Positions 24,747-31,838 of a stretch of DNA of 64,000 nucleotides are shown here, in pieces; within the stretch, counting starts at the first letter, position 1; each line of letters starts with the position of its first letter. The stretch spans positions 246,962 to 310,961 of the forward strand of contig NZ_NIPO01000001.1 in the NCBI RefSeq assembly GCF_002807015.1. Direction: 5' to 3'. The notes under the pieces were generated by a model. That model was given only the letters and a program-made list of their open reading frames with translations. It made no database searches and had not been told where the DNA came from. Both the position numbers and the translations under genes were made by a program. The stretch comes from Avrilella dinanensis (lineage in GTDB: Bacteria; Bacteroidota; Bacteroidia; Flavobacteriales; Flavobacteriaceae).

Positions 24747-25658
24747 ATGAAAAAAGTATTTGTTTTATGCAGTGCCCTTTTGGTGTCCGGAATGGCATTT
24801 GCTCAGGAACCTGAGAAAAATGAGACACAAAAAACCGCTGAAACTATTTACAAATCCACCGAAGAAGCTCAAAAAGCTGAGGAAAGACCCAACGGCTGGT
24901 TGAAACAAGGAAATGTTTCGTTATTAGGAAGCCAATCGAGCTTTTCACAATGGCAGGCCGGTGGTTCCAACAACCTTTCTTTAAATTTCGGATTTAACTA
25001 TGATATCAACTACAAAAAAGACGACTGGACATGGGATAACAAGCTTATGGCATCGTATGGTATCAACAGAATCAAAGGGGAAAGCCAGCAAAAAACTGAC
25101 GACCGTCTGGAAATCAACTCTATTTTGGGTAAAAAAGCTACCGAGAACTGGTACTACTCTTTATTCCTGAACTTCAAAACACAGTTTGACACCGGAATGG
25201 ACCCTGATAACCCGGAAGAAAGAATTTCTCACTTTTTCTCGCCGGCTTATTTGCAAGTAGGCCCGGGTATGTTGTGGAAAAAGAACGATAACCTGAAAGT
25301 GAATATCGCTCCGGCAACTTCCAGATTTATCTTTGTACACGACCATTTTACCGAATTCGGGGAATCATTTGGCGTAGAGCAAGGAAAAACGATGCGGTAT
25401 GAATTTGGTATGGCAATCAATGCCTATTACAAATTTGATGTGATGGAAAACTTCTCGGTAGAGAATATCCTGAACTTGTATTCTAACTATCTGGAAGACC
25501 CACAAAATGTTGATATCGACTATCAGCTGAACGCTGTGTTGAAAGTAAACAAGTATATTTCGACCAACCTTACTTTCCAGGCGATTTACGACGATAATGC
25601 TTATAAAGGTTTCCAAACTCGCCACACTTTGGGTGTTGGGTTTAATATGGCATTTTAA
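24747..25658 (+). CDS. DUF3078 outer-membrane beta-barrel-like protein
   Basis: The 303-residue protein has a signal peptide (MKKVFVLCSALLVSGMAFAQ), a polar spacer, then the DUF3078 pattern: WLKQGNVSLLGSQSSFSQW, AGGSNNLSLNFGFNYDINY and many amphipathic alternating strands ending HTLGVGFNMAF. The terminal Phe suits an outer-membrane beta-barrel recognised by the BAM machinery. Function unknown. Own promoter and terminator. Confidence 0.88.
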   Translation: MKKVFVLCSALLVSGMAFAQEPEKNETQKTAETIYKSTEEAQKAEERPNGWLKQGNVSLLGSQSSFSQWQAGGSNNLSLNFGFNYDINYKKDDWTWDNKLMASYGINRIKGESQQKTDDRLEINSILGKKATENWYYSLFLNFKTQFDTGMDPDNPEERISHFFSPAYLQVGPGMLWKKNDNLKVNIAPATSRFIFVHDHFTEFGESFGVEQGKTMRYEFGMAINAYYKFDVMENFSVENILNLYSNYLEDPQNVDIDYQLNAVLKVNKYISTNLTFQAIYDDNAYKGFQTRHTLGVGFNMAF

Positions 25659-25680
25659 TTCGAAGAATAACATAATGAAA

Positions 25681-25707
25681 AACCGCTCGTAATGAGCGGT
25701 TTTTTTA
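25681..25707 (+). terminator. Intrinsic terminator after the DUF3078 gene
   Basis: AACCGCTC (25681-25688) pairs with GAGCGGTT (25694-25701), followed by T-run. The flanking A-run would also let it work for the minus-strand genes to its right. Confidence 0.88.
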
Positions 25708-25708
25708 T

Positions 25709-25727
25709 CTTAGAGCCTGTTTAATTT
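25709..25727 (+). repeat. Single copy of the dispersed motif TTAGAGCCTGTTTAA
   Basis: TTAGAGCCTGTTTAATTT begins about 25710. The same motif occurs at 52966-52986 (reverse) and at both ends of the MITE-like element at 62591-62667. Confidence 0.6.
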
Positions 25728-25978
25728 CACAATAGCAAAAGAATTATGGGAATTAATCCTATACCAAACGGTATAAACATTTTCCATTCTAATTTTTTAT
25801 CAATATCGTATTTAGTCATAAATCCGGCTAATGTAAATATGAAAAAAGCAATTACAATCCATATAACATTCTCAAATGTATATTCAGAATCATTTACTAC
25901 CTGATCCTGAATATACTGTATATAGATACAAATAATAAATATAATTTGTATACAAATAAAAATCTTTTTTATCATCAT
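25727..25978 (-). CDS. Small three-helix membrane protein, candidate immunity protein 2
   Basis: The 83-residue protein is almost entirely hydrophobic, with three predicted helices (about 4-22, 38-56 and 68-83). Its end, KMFIPFGIGLIPIILLLL, resembles the end of the neighbouring 96-residue protein (WFYIIPFILSLIPLIIFW), suggesting diverged duplicates. It starts 3 bp after that gene's stop, in the same orientation as the toxin-like lipoprotein. The very AT-rich codons and small size are typical of immunity genes, but the role is inferred. Confidence 0.6.
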   Translation of the reverse strand: MMIKKIFICIQIIFIICIYIQYIQDQVVNDSEYTFENVIWIVIAFFIFTLAGFMTKYDIDKKLEWKMFIPFGIGLIPIILLLL

Positions 25979-25981
25979 TCG

Positions 25982-26272
25982 TTAATTCAATAAAAATTTA
26001 CGTAGATTATCAACTTTAAATATCCAAAATATTATTAAAGGAATCAGTGAAAGAATAAAAGGGATAATATAAAACCAGCTAATTTTTTTAAATGAAAAAT
26101 AATTCACTAAGTTAATTGCTATTGTAATAAAAAATTGTGCAATAGTTATTTTTACTGCCAACGCAAGTCCCCAAAAATTAGGTATAACAAATCCTGAAAC
26201 TATGTAATAATAAAAAATTATTATAGTAATAAATATCTGTATATATCCTATGAATCTTATGATATAGTTCAT
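25982..26272 (-). CDS. Small three-helix membrane protein, candidate immunity protein 1
   Basis: The 96-residue protein has three predicted membrane helices (about 8-28, 41-60, 66-86) and a basic C-terminal tail (KVDNLRKFLLN). It starts 4 bp after the stop of the large lipoprotein gene, so the two are probably translated from one mRNA. Position, size and membrane nature fit an immunity protein for a membrane-active or periplasmic toxin. No family is recognised. Confidence 0.62.
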   Translation of the reverse strand: MNYIIRFIGYIQIFITIIIFYYYIVSGFVIPNFWGLALAVKITIAQFFITIAINLVNYFSFKKISWFYIIPFILSLIPLIIFWIFKVDNLRKFLLN

Positions 26273-26276
26273 GACT

Positions 26277-28142
26277 TTATTTACAACCTAACGTTGATTT
26301 TGGTTTATTGCCTAATAAAACATCTTTCACATCATTCCATTCTGGTCTACTTATAGTTATGTTTTTCGTACCTGCCTGCCCCGCATTGTTGTTTACATGA
26401 TTTTCCACCCCATCTAACAAGCTGTTCCACAAAGCATCAGGATTTTGAAAAGGGTCACCCATAATTCCTGACGAGCCAAAAAGATCATCTAAGAAAGTGG
26501 TAATTCTATCTGTGCCCCTTGTATAGAAAGTATAGGTGCCGTTAGGATTTTGTTTTAAGCCAAACTCTCTGTGTCCTGATACAGGGTGTACTCCATCATA
26601 ACCTTGAGGTGCAGCCCACGGCACTTCTAATGTCGTAAAAATCCAGGTATTATTAGCATATTTCGTACACATTACAGAACCATCTCCTGCCGTAGGGATA
26701 TTAATATGGAGCACCGCATTTAAAGGATTTGTTGAATTCCATATCTGAGATTCATCAATGCCTGTAATAGTAGATGGGCTAAAATGAGAATATTGAGTAT
26801 CAATAAAATCATTCAGATTCAACCTAATATATTCTAAATATTCTTGTGGCGTATATAAAAACATAGAGTTTGGTTTCGCAGGTAACGAATTTATGGTTAT
26901 AGAAAAATAATCTAAATTAACTACAGGCCCTTTCGCTCCTGTTATATATTGTATAGCATACGTTCCGTTAAGATTACTCAACTGATTATTAGCTATCATT
27001 GCTGCAATTTTTGTATAACTACTTGACGGTATTTGATGCATAACAAGACTACTCCAATCATTTAATTCATTACAATCAATATCTATTAAGAACGTTGGAT
27101 CTTCTTCCAATTCTATCAATAGTTCAATATAATTTTTAGCAACCGTCTTGTTTCCTCCATCATACAGATAATCATATACTTCCTGCCATTCTTCTGTTTC
27201 AGCATTATCTTGCCACCATTGGTACAAATCGGCATTTCCTCCGTATTGCAAGTTAAACAAAAACAGGCTTACATTCATTTGACCAGTCGGGATATACTTT
27301 ATCGGGGTAGTTTTTATCGGATATATAGGTCTCGTAGGTTTTGGGTCGGAACCAACTCCACCACCTGGCAGACCTCCGCCTCCGCCCGGATTACCTCCCG
27401 GACTACCACCTGTGGAACCGCCTCCACCACCTCCGCCAGAGCCGCCTCCACCGTCAAAGCAATCAGAGAAATCTATAACTAACATATAAGAAACAAAGGT
27501 AGCTTCTTTTCCTGGTTGTCCTAAATAAGCACAATCTTCCCCGTAAGAATGCTCTCCCGATGCACAATCACTTCCCTGCGCAATGTATTCTACCTCAATA
27601 CAATCATCGGTAGTAAAACCAGGAACATAACTTTTCACATTGGTCAACACCTCTCCATAGTCTTGTCCTTGCTTAACCGGAATTGCTTTTATCTTATCAC
27701 TCGGCATTTTCATTCCGGTTTTGTAATCCGACTTTTTGATATCATACCTGAAAATCATCGGTGTATATTCTTTGTAATCATAAGAATATAAAACGAGATT
27801 CACAAAAAGTTCCGGGTCATCATTGTATTCCACCAAATAGGTCAAAGTGTGTAAATCTCTTTCTTCGACCGACTCGATATAATCATCAATAATCCTGTAA
27901 TTCGATGTACTGAAAACTGATTTGTCTCCGCCTTGGCTTTCTTGAAAAAAGCCTGTGGAAAATTTTTCGTTTACCTGTTGTTGATTATAAATTTTTGTTT
28001 GTACCGTACCCGAAGATATATTTTCATGCTCTTTTGTACCCGGTTCATAATCACGCAAATCGTCTTGCTGGCAACTGACTACCGCCAGCAATAGCAAACA
28101 TAAGCCCAATAGCTTCATAACAACCTTTTTAATTTTTACCAT
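26277..28142 (-). CDS. Large lipoprotein with Gly-rich linker, candidate polymorphic toxin
   Basis: The product has a lipoprotein signal (KLLGLCLLLLAVVSCQQ; the start may be the Met at residue 9), an N-terminal domain of about 200 residues with several Cys (SDCASGEHSYGEDCAYLG), a Gly-rich linker at about residues 230-270, a middle helical region, and a C-terminal domain beginning near DGVHPVSGHREFG and containing YTFYTRGTDR, NPDALWNSL and RPEWNDVKDVL. The conserved secretion-type front, Gly linker and separate tail are the layout of Bacteroidota polymorphic toxins, but no nuclease or other catalytic motif is identified. Two small membrane genes follow immediately. Function inferred only. Confidence 0.65.
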   Translation of the reverse strand: MVKIKKVVMKLLGLCLLLLAVVSCQQDDLRDYEPGTKEHENISSGTVQTKIYNQQQVNEKFSTGFFQESQGGDKSVFSTSNYRIIDDYIESVEERDLHTLTYLVEYNDDPELFVNLVLYSYDYKEYTPMIFRYDIKKSDYKTGMKMPSDKIKAIPVKQGQDYGEVLTNVKSYVPGFTTDDCIEVEYIAQGSDCASGEHSYGEDCAYLGQPGKEATFVSYMLVIDFSDCFDGGGGSGGGGGGGSTGGSPGGNPGGGGGLPGGGVGSDPKPTRPIYPIKTTPIKYIPTGQMNVSLFLFNLQYGGNADLYQWWQDNAETEEWQEVYDYLYDGGNKTVAKNYIELLIELEEDPTFLIDIDCNELNDWSSLVMHQIPSSSYTKIAAMIANNQLSNLNGTYAIQYITGAKGPVVNLDYFSITINSLPAKPNSMFLYTPQEYLEYIRLNLNDFIDTQYSHFSPSTITGIDESQIWNSTNPLNAVLHINIPTAGDGSVMCTKYANNTWIFTTLEVPWAAPQGYDGVHPVSGHREFGLKQNPNGTYTFYTRGTDRITTFLDDLFGSSGIMGDPFQNPDALWNSLLDGVENHVNNNAGQAGTKNITISRPEWNDVKDVLLGNKPKSTLGCK

Positions 28143-28266
28143 TCTTTTTCTGTTTTTAAAATTAGTAATTTTTTTCTTTTTACATTAATCTTTTGCCTAT
28201 TATCTGATTACAAAAGAAAAACGCTTGCAAGTAAGACGTTAATTTTTTAACACACAAATTATTCTC

Positions 28267-28293
28267 TTGCGATTTTTTTGCGTATTTTCGCAA
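28267..28293. promoter_or_regulatory. Three TTGCG/CGCAA half-sites at 11-bp spacing before the XRE gene
   Basis: TTGCGA (28267), TTGCG (28278) and CGCAA (28289) start 11 bp apart, one helical turn each, and end 16 bp before the start of the XRE gene. TATTTTCG (28283-28290), a near -7 element, lies inside. This looks like an operator for autoregulation, by inference. Confidence 0.4.
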
Positions 28294-28309
28294 TAAAACT
28301 TCCACCGCT

Positions 28310-28651
28310 ATGGAAAAAGAAAAACTAATTGCAGTCCGCAAGCAGAAAGGATTTTCTCAGCAGACTATGGCAAACCATCTGTGTATAGATGTGTCTAATT
28401 ATAACCGTCGAGAAAAAGGCAATGCCAAAATTTCGTATGAAGAATGGGAAAAAATAGCTCAAATTCTCGAAACATCGGTAGAGGACATCTATCAACCAGA
28501 TGAAGGATATTTTATTATATGTAAAGACCAATCAGTTGGTATAAACAACGGCACAAACAACGTTTACACCGTTCCTGAGCATTTATTGGAAACACAAAGA
28601 AAGTACATCGAAAAGCTGGAAAGAGAGCTCGAAGAGCTCAAAAAGAAATAA
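28310..28651 (+). CDS. XRE family HTH regulator with C-terminal coiled coil
   Basis: The 113-residue protein has an N-terminal Cro/C1-type HTH (KLIAVRKQKGFSQQTMANHL, VSNYNRREKGNAKISYEEW), a linker with DEGYFIICKDQSVGINNG, and a C-terminal charged helix (LLETQRKYIEKLERELEELK) that should dimerise. This architecture is common in Flavobacteriaceae. It is divergent from the toxin-like lipoprotein gene, so it may regulate that gene; this is inferred from position. Convergent with tex, with 3 bp between stops. Confidence 0.85.
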   Translation: MEKEKLIAVRKQKGFSQQTMANHLCIDVSNYNRREKGNAKISYEEWEKIAQILETSVEDIYQPDEGYFIICKDQSVGINNGTNNVYTVPEHLLETQRKYIEKLERELEELKKK

Positions 28652-28654
28652 TCT

Positions 28655-30781
28655 CTACAAAACCATACTCAACTGTATGCGTTTAGTTGCTTTGTCCACG
28701 CTCAGCACCTTTACCTGAACGTGTTGATGCAATTTGACCACTTCGTGTACATCGCTTACAAAACCGGCTTTGAGTTGCGAGATATGCACCAAACCACTTT
28801 CTTTAATGCCGATGTCCACAAAACAGCCAAAATGTGTGATATTATTCACGATACCAGGCAGCGTTTGTCCTTCTGTGACATCATGAATCGTTTTGATATT
28901 CGGGTCAAATTCTAAAATTTTGGCTGATTTTCTTGGATCTAAGCCCGGTTTTTGCAATTCTTGTAAAACATCTTGCAAATACAACTCGCCCATCGTTTCG
29001 CTAACAAAATCAGATAATCGAATAGATTCAATATGCGTTTTGTTACCGATAAATTCATCAACAGAAATTTTTAACGATTTTGCCATTTTTTCCACTACCG
29101 AATAGGCTTCCGGGTGTACGGCAGAATTATCCAAGGGTTGTACGCCACCGCGAACACGTACAAATGCTGCTGCTTGCTGAAATGCTTTTTCGCCCAGTCG
29201 CGGCACATCTTTCAACGTTTTTCGACTATCGAAAGTACCGTTTTCTTTGCGGTATTCCACGATATTCTCTGCCAACTTCTCTCCTATTCCGGAAACATAA
29301 CTCAGTAGTGATTTACTTGCTGTGTTTAGGTTAACACCCACCGAATTAACCGCATGCACGACCACATTATCCAAAGCCTGTTGCAGCATTTTCTGGTCCA
29401 CATCGTGTTGGTACTGCCCCACTCCTATCGACTTCGGGTCTATTTTTACCAATTCTGCCAATGGGTCTTGCAATCGCCGTCCGATAGAAACCGCTCCGCG
29501 AACCGTAACATCATAATTCGGAAATTCTTCACGGGCAATCTTGGAGGCAGAATAAACCGAAGCTCCGGCTTCATTAACAATAAATACCTGTACATCACGG
29601 TCAAAAGCTATTTTTTTAACGAAAGACTCCGTTTCTCGTGATGCTGTTCCATTTCCGATAGCAATGGCTTCTGTTTTGTAAGCATTAACCATCGAGCGTA
29701 TTTTTTTCATCGCCTGCGAGGATTCTCGTTGTGGCGGATGCGGGAAAATCGTTTCGTTGTAGAGCAGTTGTCCGTTTTCGTCCAGACACACCACTTTACA
29801 ACCGGTTTTGAATCCAGGGTCAATCGCCAATACGCGCTTTTCACCCAACGGAGCTGCCAACAATAATTGACTCAGATTGGTCGAAAATACTTCTATCGAT
29901 TGTCGGTCGGCTCTTTCTTTTGCTTCTGCCAGCACCTCGTTTTCCAGACTTGGTGCAAGCAGGCGTTTGTATGCATCTGACGTTGCTTGTCGGATTTGTT
30001 CTGCTGTTTCGGTGTGATATTGCTTGATTTGTTTTTCACACAACCAATCAATGGCATCGTCGGTCTCAATCTGGGTAGTAATGCGGACAAACCCTTCCTG
30101 ATGAGCTCGCAAAGCTGCCAACAAGCGATGAGCAGGCATTTTTCTCAAAGGTTCCTGCCAATCAAAGTATTGGGCGTACTTTTGGGCATCGGATTCTTCT
30201 TTTTTTGTAGCAATTACTTTGGCTGTAAAAACCGCCTCTTGACGAAATTTTTTTCGAAGTACCTGACGAAAATAAGCATTTTCGTTTATCCATTCCGCGA
30301 TGATATCCCTTGCTCCCTGCAAAGCATCTTCTGTTGAGAAGATATTTTCATTGACAAATCTTTCTGCAGACTGGTTAATATCAGCAGTATTTTGAGCCAT
30401 AATAATTTTTGCCAACGGCTCCAAGCCATTTTCCCTGGCCTTATCAGCTCGTGTTTTTCGTTTTTTCTTATACGGCAGATACAAATCCTCAATCTCCGTC
30501 AAATCGTAGGACTGTTCTATTTTACTTTTTAAATCGTCGGTCAGGGCGTTTTGTTCATCTATTGACGATAAAATGCTTTCTTTTCTTTTTTGAATTTGCA
30601 GATACAGTTCATTTGCCCGGGCAATCTTTTCGATCGCCACTTCGTCCAGATTCCCGGTAAAATCTTTCCGGTATCGGGCAATAAACGGAATTGTACAGTC
30701 CTCATTAAGAAGTTGTAAGGTATTATTTATGCTTTTTTCCGGAAGCTGAAGTTGCTTCTGGATATATTGTGTCACGTCCAT
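28655..30781 (-). CDS. tex: Tex family RNA-binding transcription accessory protein
   Basis: The 708-residue protein follows Tex order: N-terminal helical region with YLPYKKKRKTRADKARENGL, a YqgF/RNase H-like domain starting VLAIDPGFKTGCK, helix-hairpin-helix segments (GVNLNTASKSLLSYVSGIG), and a C-terminal S1 RNA-binding domain (GIVNNITHFGCFVDIG). Tex acts in the cytoplasm on nucleic acids and transcription. It stands alone, with TAACTTCG (30799-30806 on the minus strand) as a possible weak -7 element. Confidence 0.94.
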   Translation of the reverse strand: MDVTQYIQKQLQLPEKSINNTLQLLNEDCTIPFIARYRKDFTGNLDEVAIEKIARANELYLQIQKRKESILSSIDEQNALTDDLKSKIEQSYDLTEIEDLYLPYKKKRKTRADKARENGLEPLAKIIMAQNTADINQSAERFVNENIFSTEDALQGARDIIAEWINENAYFRQVLRKKFRQEAVFTAKVIATKKEESDAQKYAQYFDWQEPLRKMPAHRLLAALRAHQEGFVRITTQIETDDAIDWLCEKQIKQYHTETAEQIRQATSDAYKRLLAPSLENEVLAEAKERADRQSIEVFSTNLSQLLLAAPLGEKRVLAIDPGFKTGCKVVCLDENGQLLYNETIFPHPPQRESSQAMKKIRSMVNAYKTEAIAIGNGTASRETESFVKKIAFDRDVQVFIVNEAGASVYSASKIAREEFPNYDVTVRGAVSIGRRLQDPLAELVKIDPKSIGVGQYQHDVDQKMLQQALDNVVVHAVNSVGVNLNTASKSLLSYVSGIGEKLAENIVEYRKENGTFDSRKTLKDVPRLGEKAFQQAAAFVRVRGGVQPLDNSAVHPEAYSVVEKMAKSLKISVDEFIGNKTHIESIRLSDFVSETMGELYLQDVLQELQKPGLDPRKSAKILEFDPNIKTIHDVTEGQTLPGIVNNITHFGCFVDIGIKESGLVHISQLKAGFVSDVHEVVKLHQHVQVKVLSVDKATKRIQLSMVL

Positions 30782-30881
30782 ATCGCTGAATTATCGGACG
30801 AAGTTAATGATAATCCGAAAATTATTGTTGAGAAATATGAAATGTTCCGTATATCAATTCCTTTTTACACTAATACAATTA

Positions 30882-31139
30882 TTAATCATAATGAAATCTA
30901 CATTTGGCAATCAAAATCTGACCTTCTTCATATTTGTAAATCAGCCTATGTTCTTCATCGATTCGGCGTGACCAAAAGCCCGAATATTTGTGTTTCAACG
31001 GTTCGGGTTTTCCAATTCCGTCAAACGGGTTTCTCGAAATATCTTTCAACAAGTCGTTGATTCTTTTCAGTTTCTTTTTATCCGTTTTTTGCCAGTACAA
31101 ATAATCCTCCCAAGATTCGTCCACAAAAATGTACTTCAT
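30882..31139 (-). CDS. yoeB: Txe/YoeB family toxin (ribosome-dependent mRNA interferase)
   Basis: The 85-residue protein aligns with YoeB: FVDESWEDYLYWQKTDKKKL at the start and the conserved C-terminus. Catalytic residues of the family are present: Glu in GIGKPEPLKHKYSG, Arg in WSRRIDEEHRLIY, and terminal His83 and Tyr84 (FHYD). It would cleave mRNA on the ribosome when free of antitoxin. It follows the antitoxin gene with a 1-bp gap. Confidence 0.93.
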   Translation of the reverse strand: MKYIFVDESWEDYLYWQKTDKKKLKRINDLLKDISRNPFDGIGKPEPLKHKYSGFWSRRIDEEHRLIYKYEEGQILIAKCRFHYD

Positions 31140-31140
31140 C

Positions 31141-31395
31141 TTATTCTTCGATTAATTTTTTCTCGAATGATTTTGGGGTATTCAATTTTTCTATGGCGGC
31201 ATCAAGACGTTTTTCATTTGCCCGAGAAGAAAGCTCATGATTTGTTGCCATTAAAGAATTATACTCTTCTAGTGACATTACAACAATTCCAGAGCCTTTT
31301 CCACGGTTTATGATTAGCGTTTCAAAATTTTTGGCAACGCGGTCTAAATATGTTTTTATGTCTTTTCTGAAGTCAGAAACACTTGCAATTAACAT
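31141..31395 (-). CDS. yefM: YefM/Phd family antitoxin
   Basis: The 84-residue protein has the Phd/YefM N-terminal DNA-binding fold (IASVSDFRKDIKTYLDRV, LIINRGKGSGIVVMSLEEYN) and a charged, probably disordered C-terminus that wraps YoeB. Together with the toxin it should repress its own promoter, where TGTACA-type sites are found (31413-31430). Confidence 0.92.
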   Translation of the reverse strand: MLIASVSDFRKDIKTYLDRVAKNFETLIINRGKGSGIVVMSLEEYNSLMATNHELSSRANEKRLDAAIEKLNTPKSFEKKLIEE

Positions 31396-31412
31396 GATAT
31401 TGTATTATAATT

Positions 31413-31430
31413 TGTACAAAAATACGTACA
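31413..31430 (-). promoter_or_regulatory. yefM-yoeB promoter with paired TGTACA-type operator sites
   Basis: TGTACA (31413-31418) and CGTACA (31425-31430) lie 12 bp centre to centre. The -7 element TATTTTTG (minus strand, 31417-31424) sits between and partly under them, so bound YefM-YoeB would block RNA polymerase. Confidence 0.7.
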
Positions 31431-31456
31431 TTTTTTATAATAAACAAATTTAATTC

Positions 31457-31837
31457 CTATCTTCCTTTTCTGCCATCAATAGCATATCGTCCTGGTCCTG
31501 CCAGGAAAATTACCACAAATGCAATCAGATACAACAATGCCATTTCTTTTTTTGCCCATGGATCGCTACCATGAATGATAAATGCTGCTACAAACATGGT
31601 GATTGCCACCGGAATTGCGGCTAATTTGGTTTTGAATCCGATGATAACGAATATCGGAGCCAACACCTCAGCTATCAGTGTCAGAATCAATGAAATAGTC
31701 GGGCTAACGCCAAGCGGGTCAGGAAAAGCCGATGGGTCTGCCAACATATTTAACTTCGGAATGCCGTGCGTGAGCATCATTCCGGAAAAGCCTATGCGTA
31801 AAATCGCTAAGGCTAAATCGGTAAAATTTTTTGTCAT
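31457..31837 (-). CDS. DoxX family membrane protein
   Basis: The 126-residue protein has four predicted helices and the DoxX pattern: ALAILRIGFSGMMLTHGIPKL, LILTLIAEVLAPIFVIIGFKTKLAAIP and MALLYLIAFVVIFLAGPGRYAID. DoxX proteins are quinone-linked or redox-associated membrane proteins; the specific role is unknown. It starts 1 bp after the T9SS propeller gene, so is likely co-transcribed with it. Confidence 0.9.
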   Translation of the reverse strand: MTKNFTDLALAILRIGFSGMMLTHGIPKLNMLADPSAFPDPLGVSPTISLILTLIAEVLAPIFVIIGFKTKLAAIPVAITMFVAAFIIHGSDPWAKKEMALLYLIAFVVIFLAGPGRYAIDGRKGR

Positions 31838-31838
31838 T

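Noticed and set aside
27330..27470. Gly-rich coding repeat as a satellite or assembly artefact
   Set aside because: The frame stays open on both sides and codons vary, so it is a genuine protein linker.
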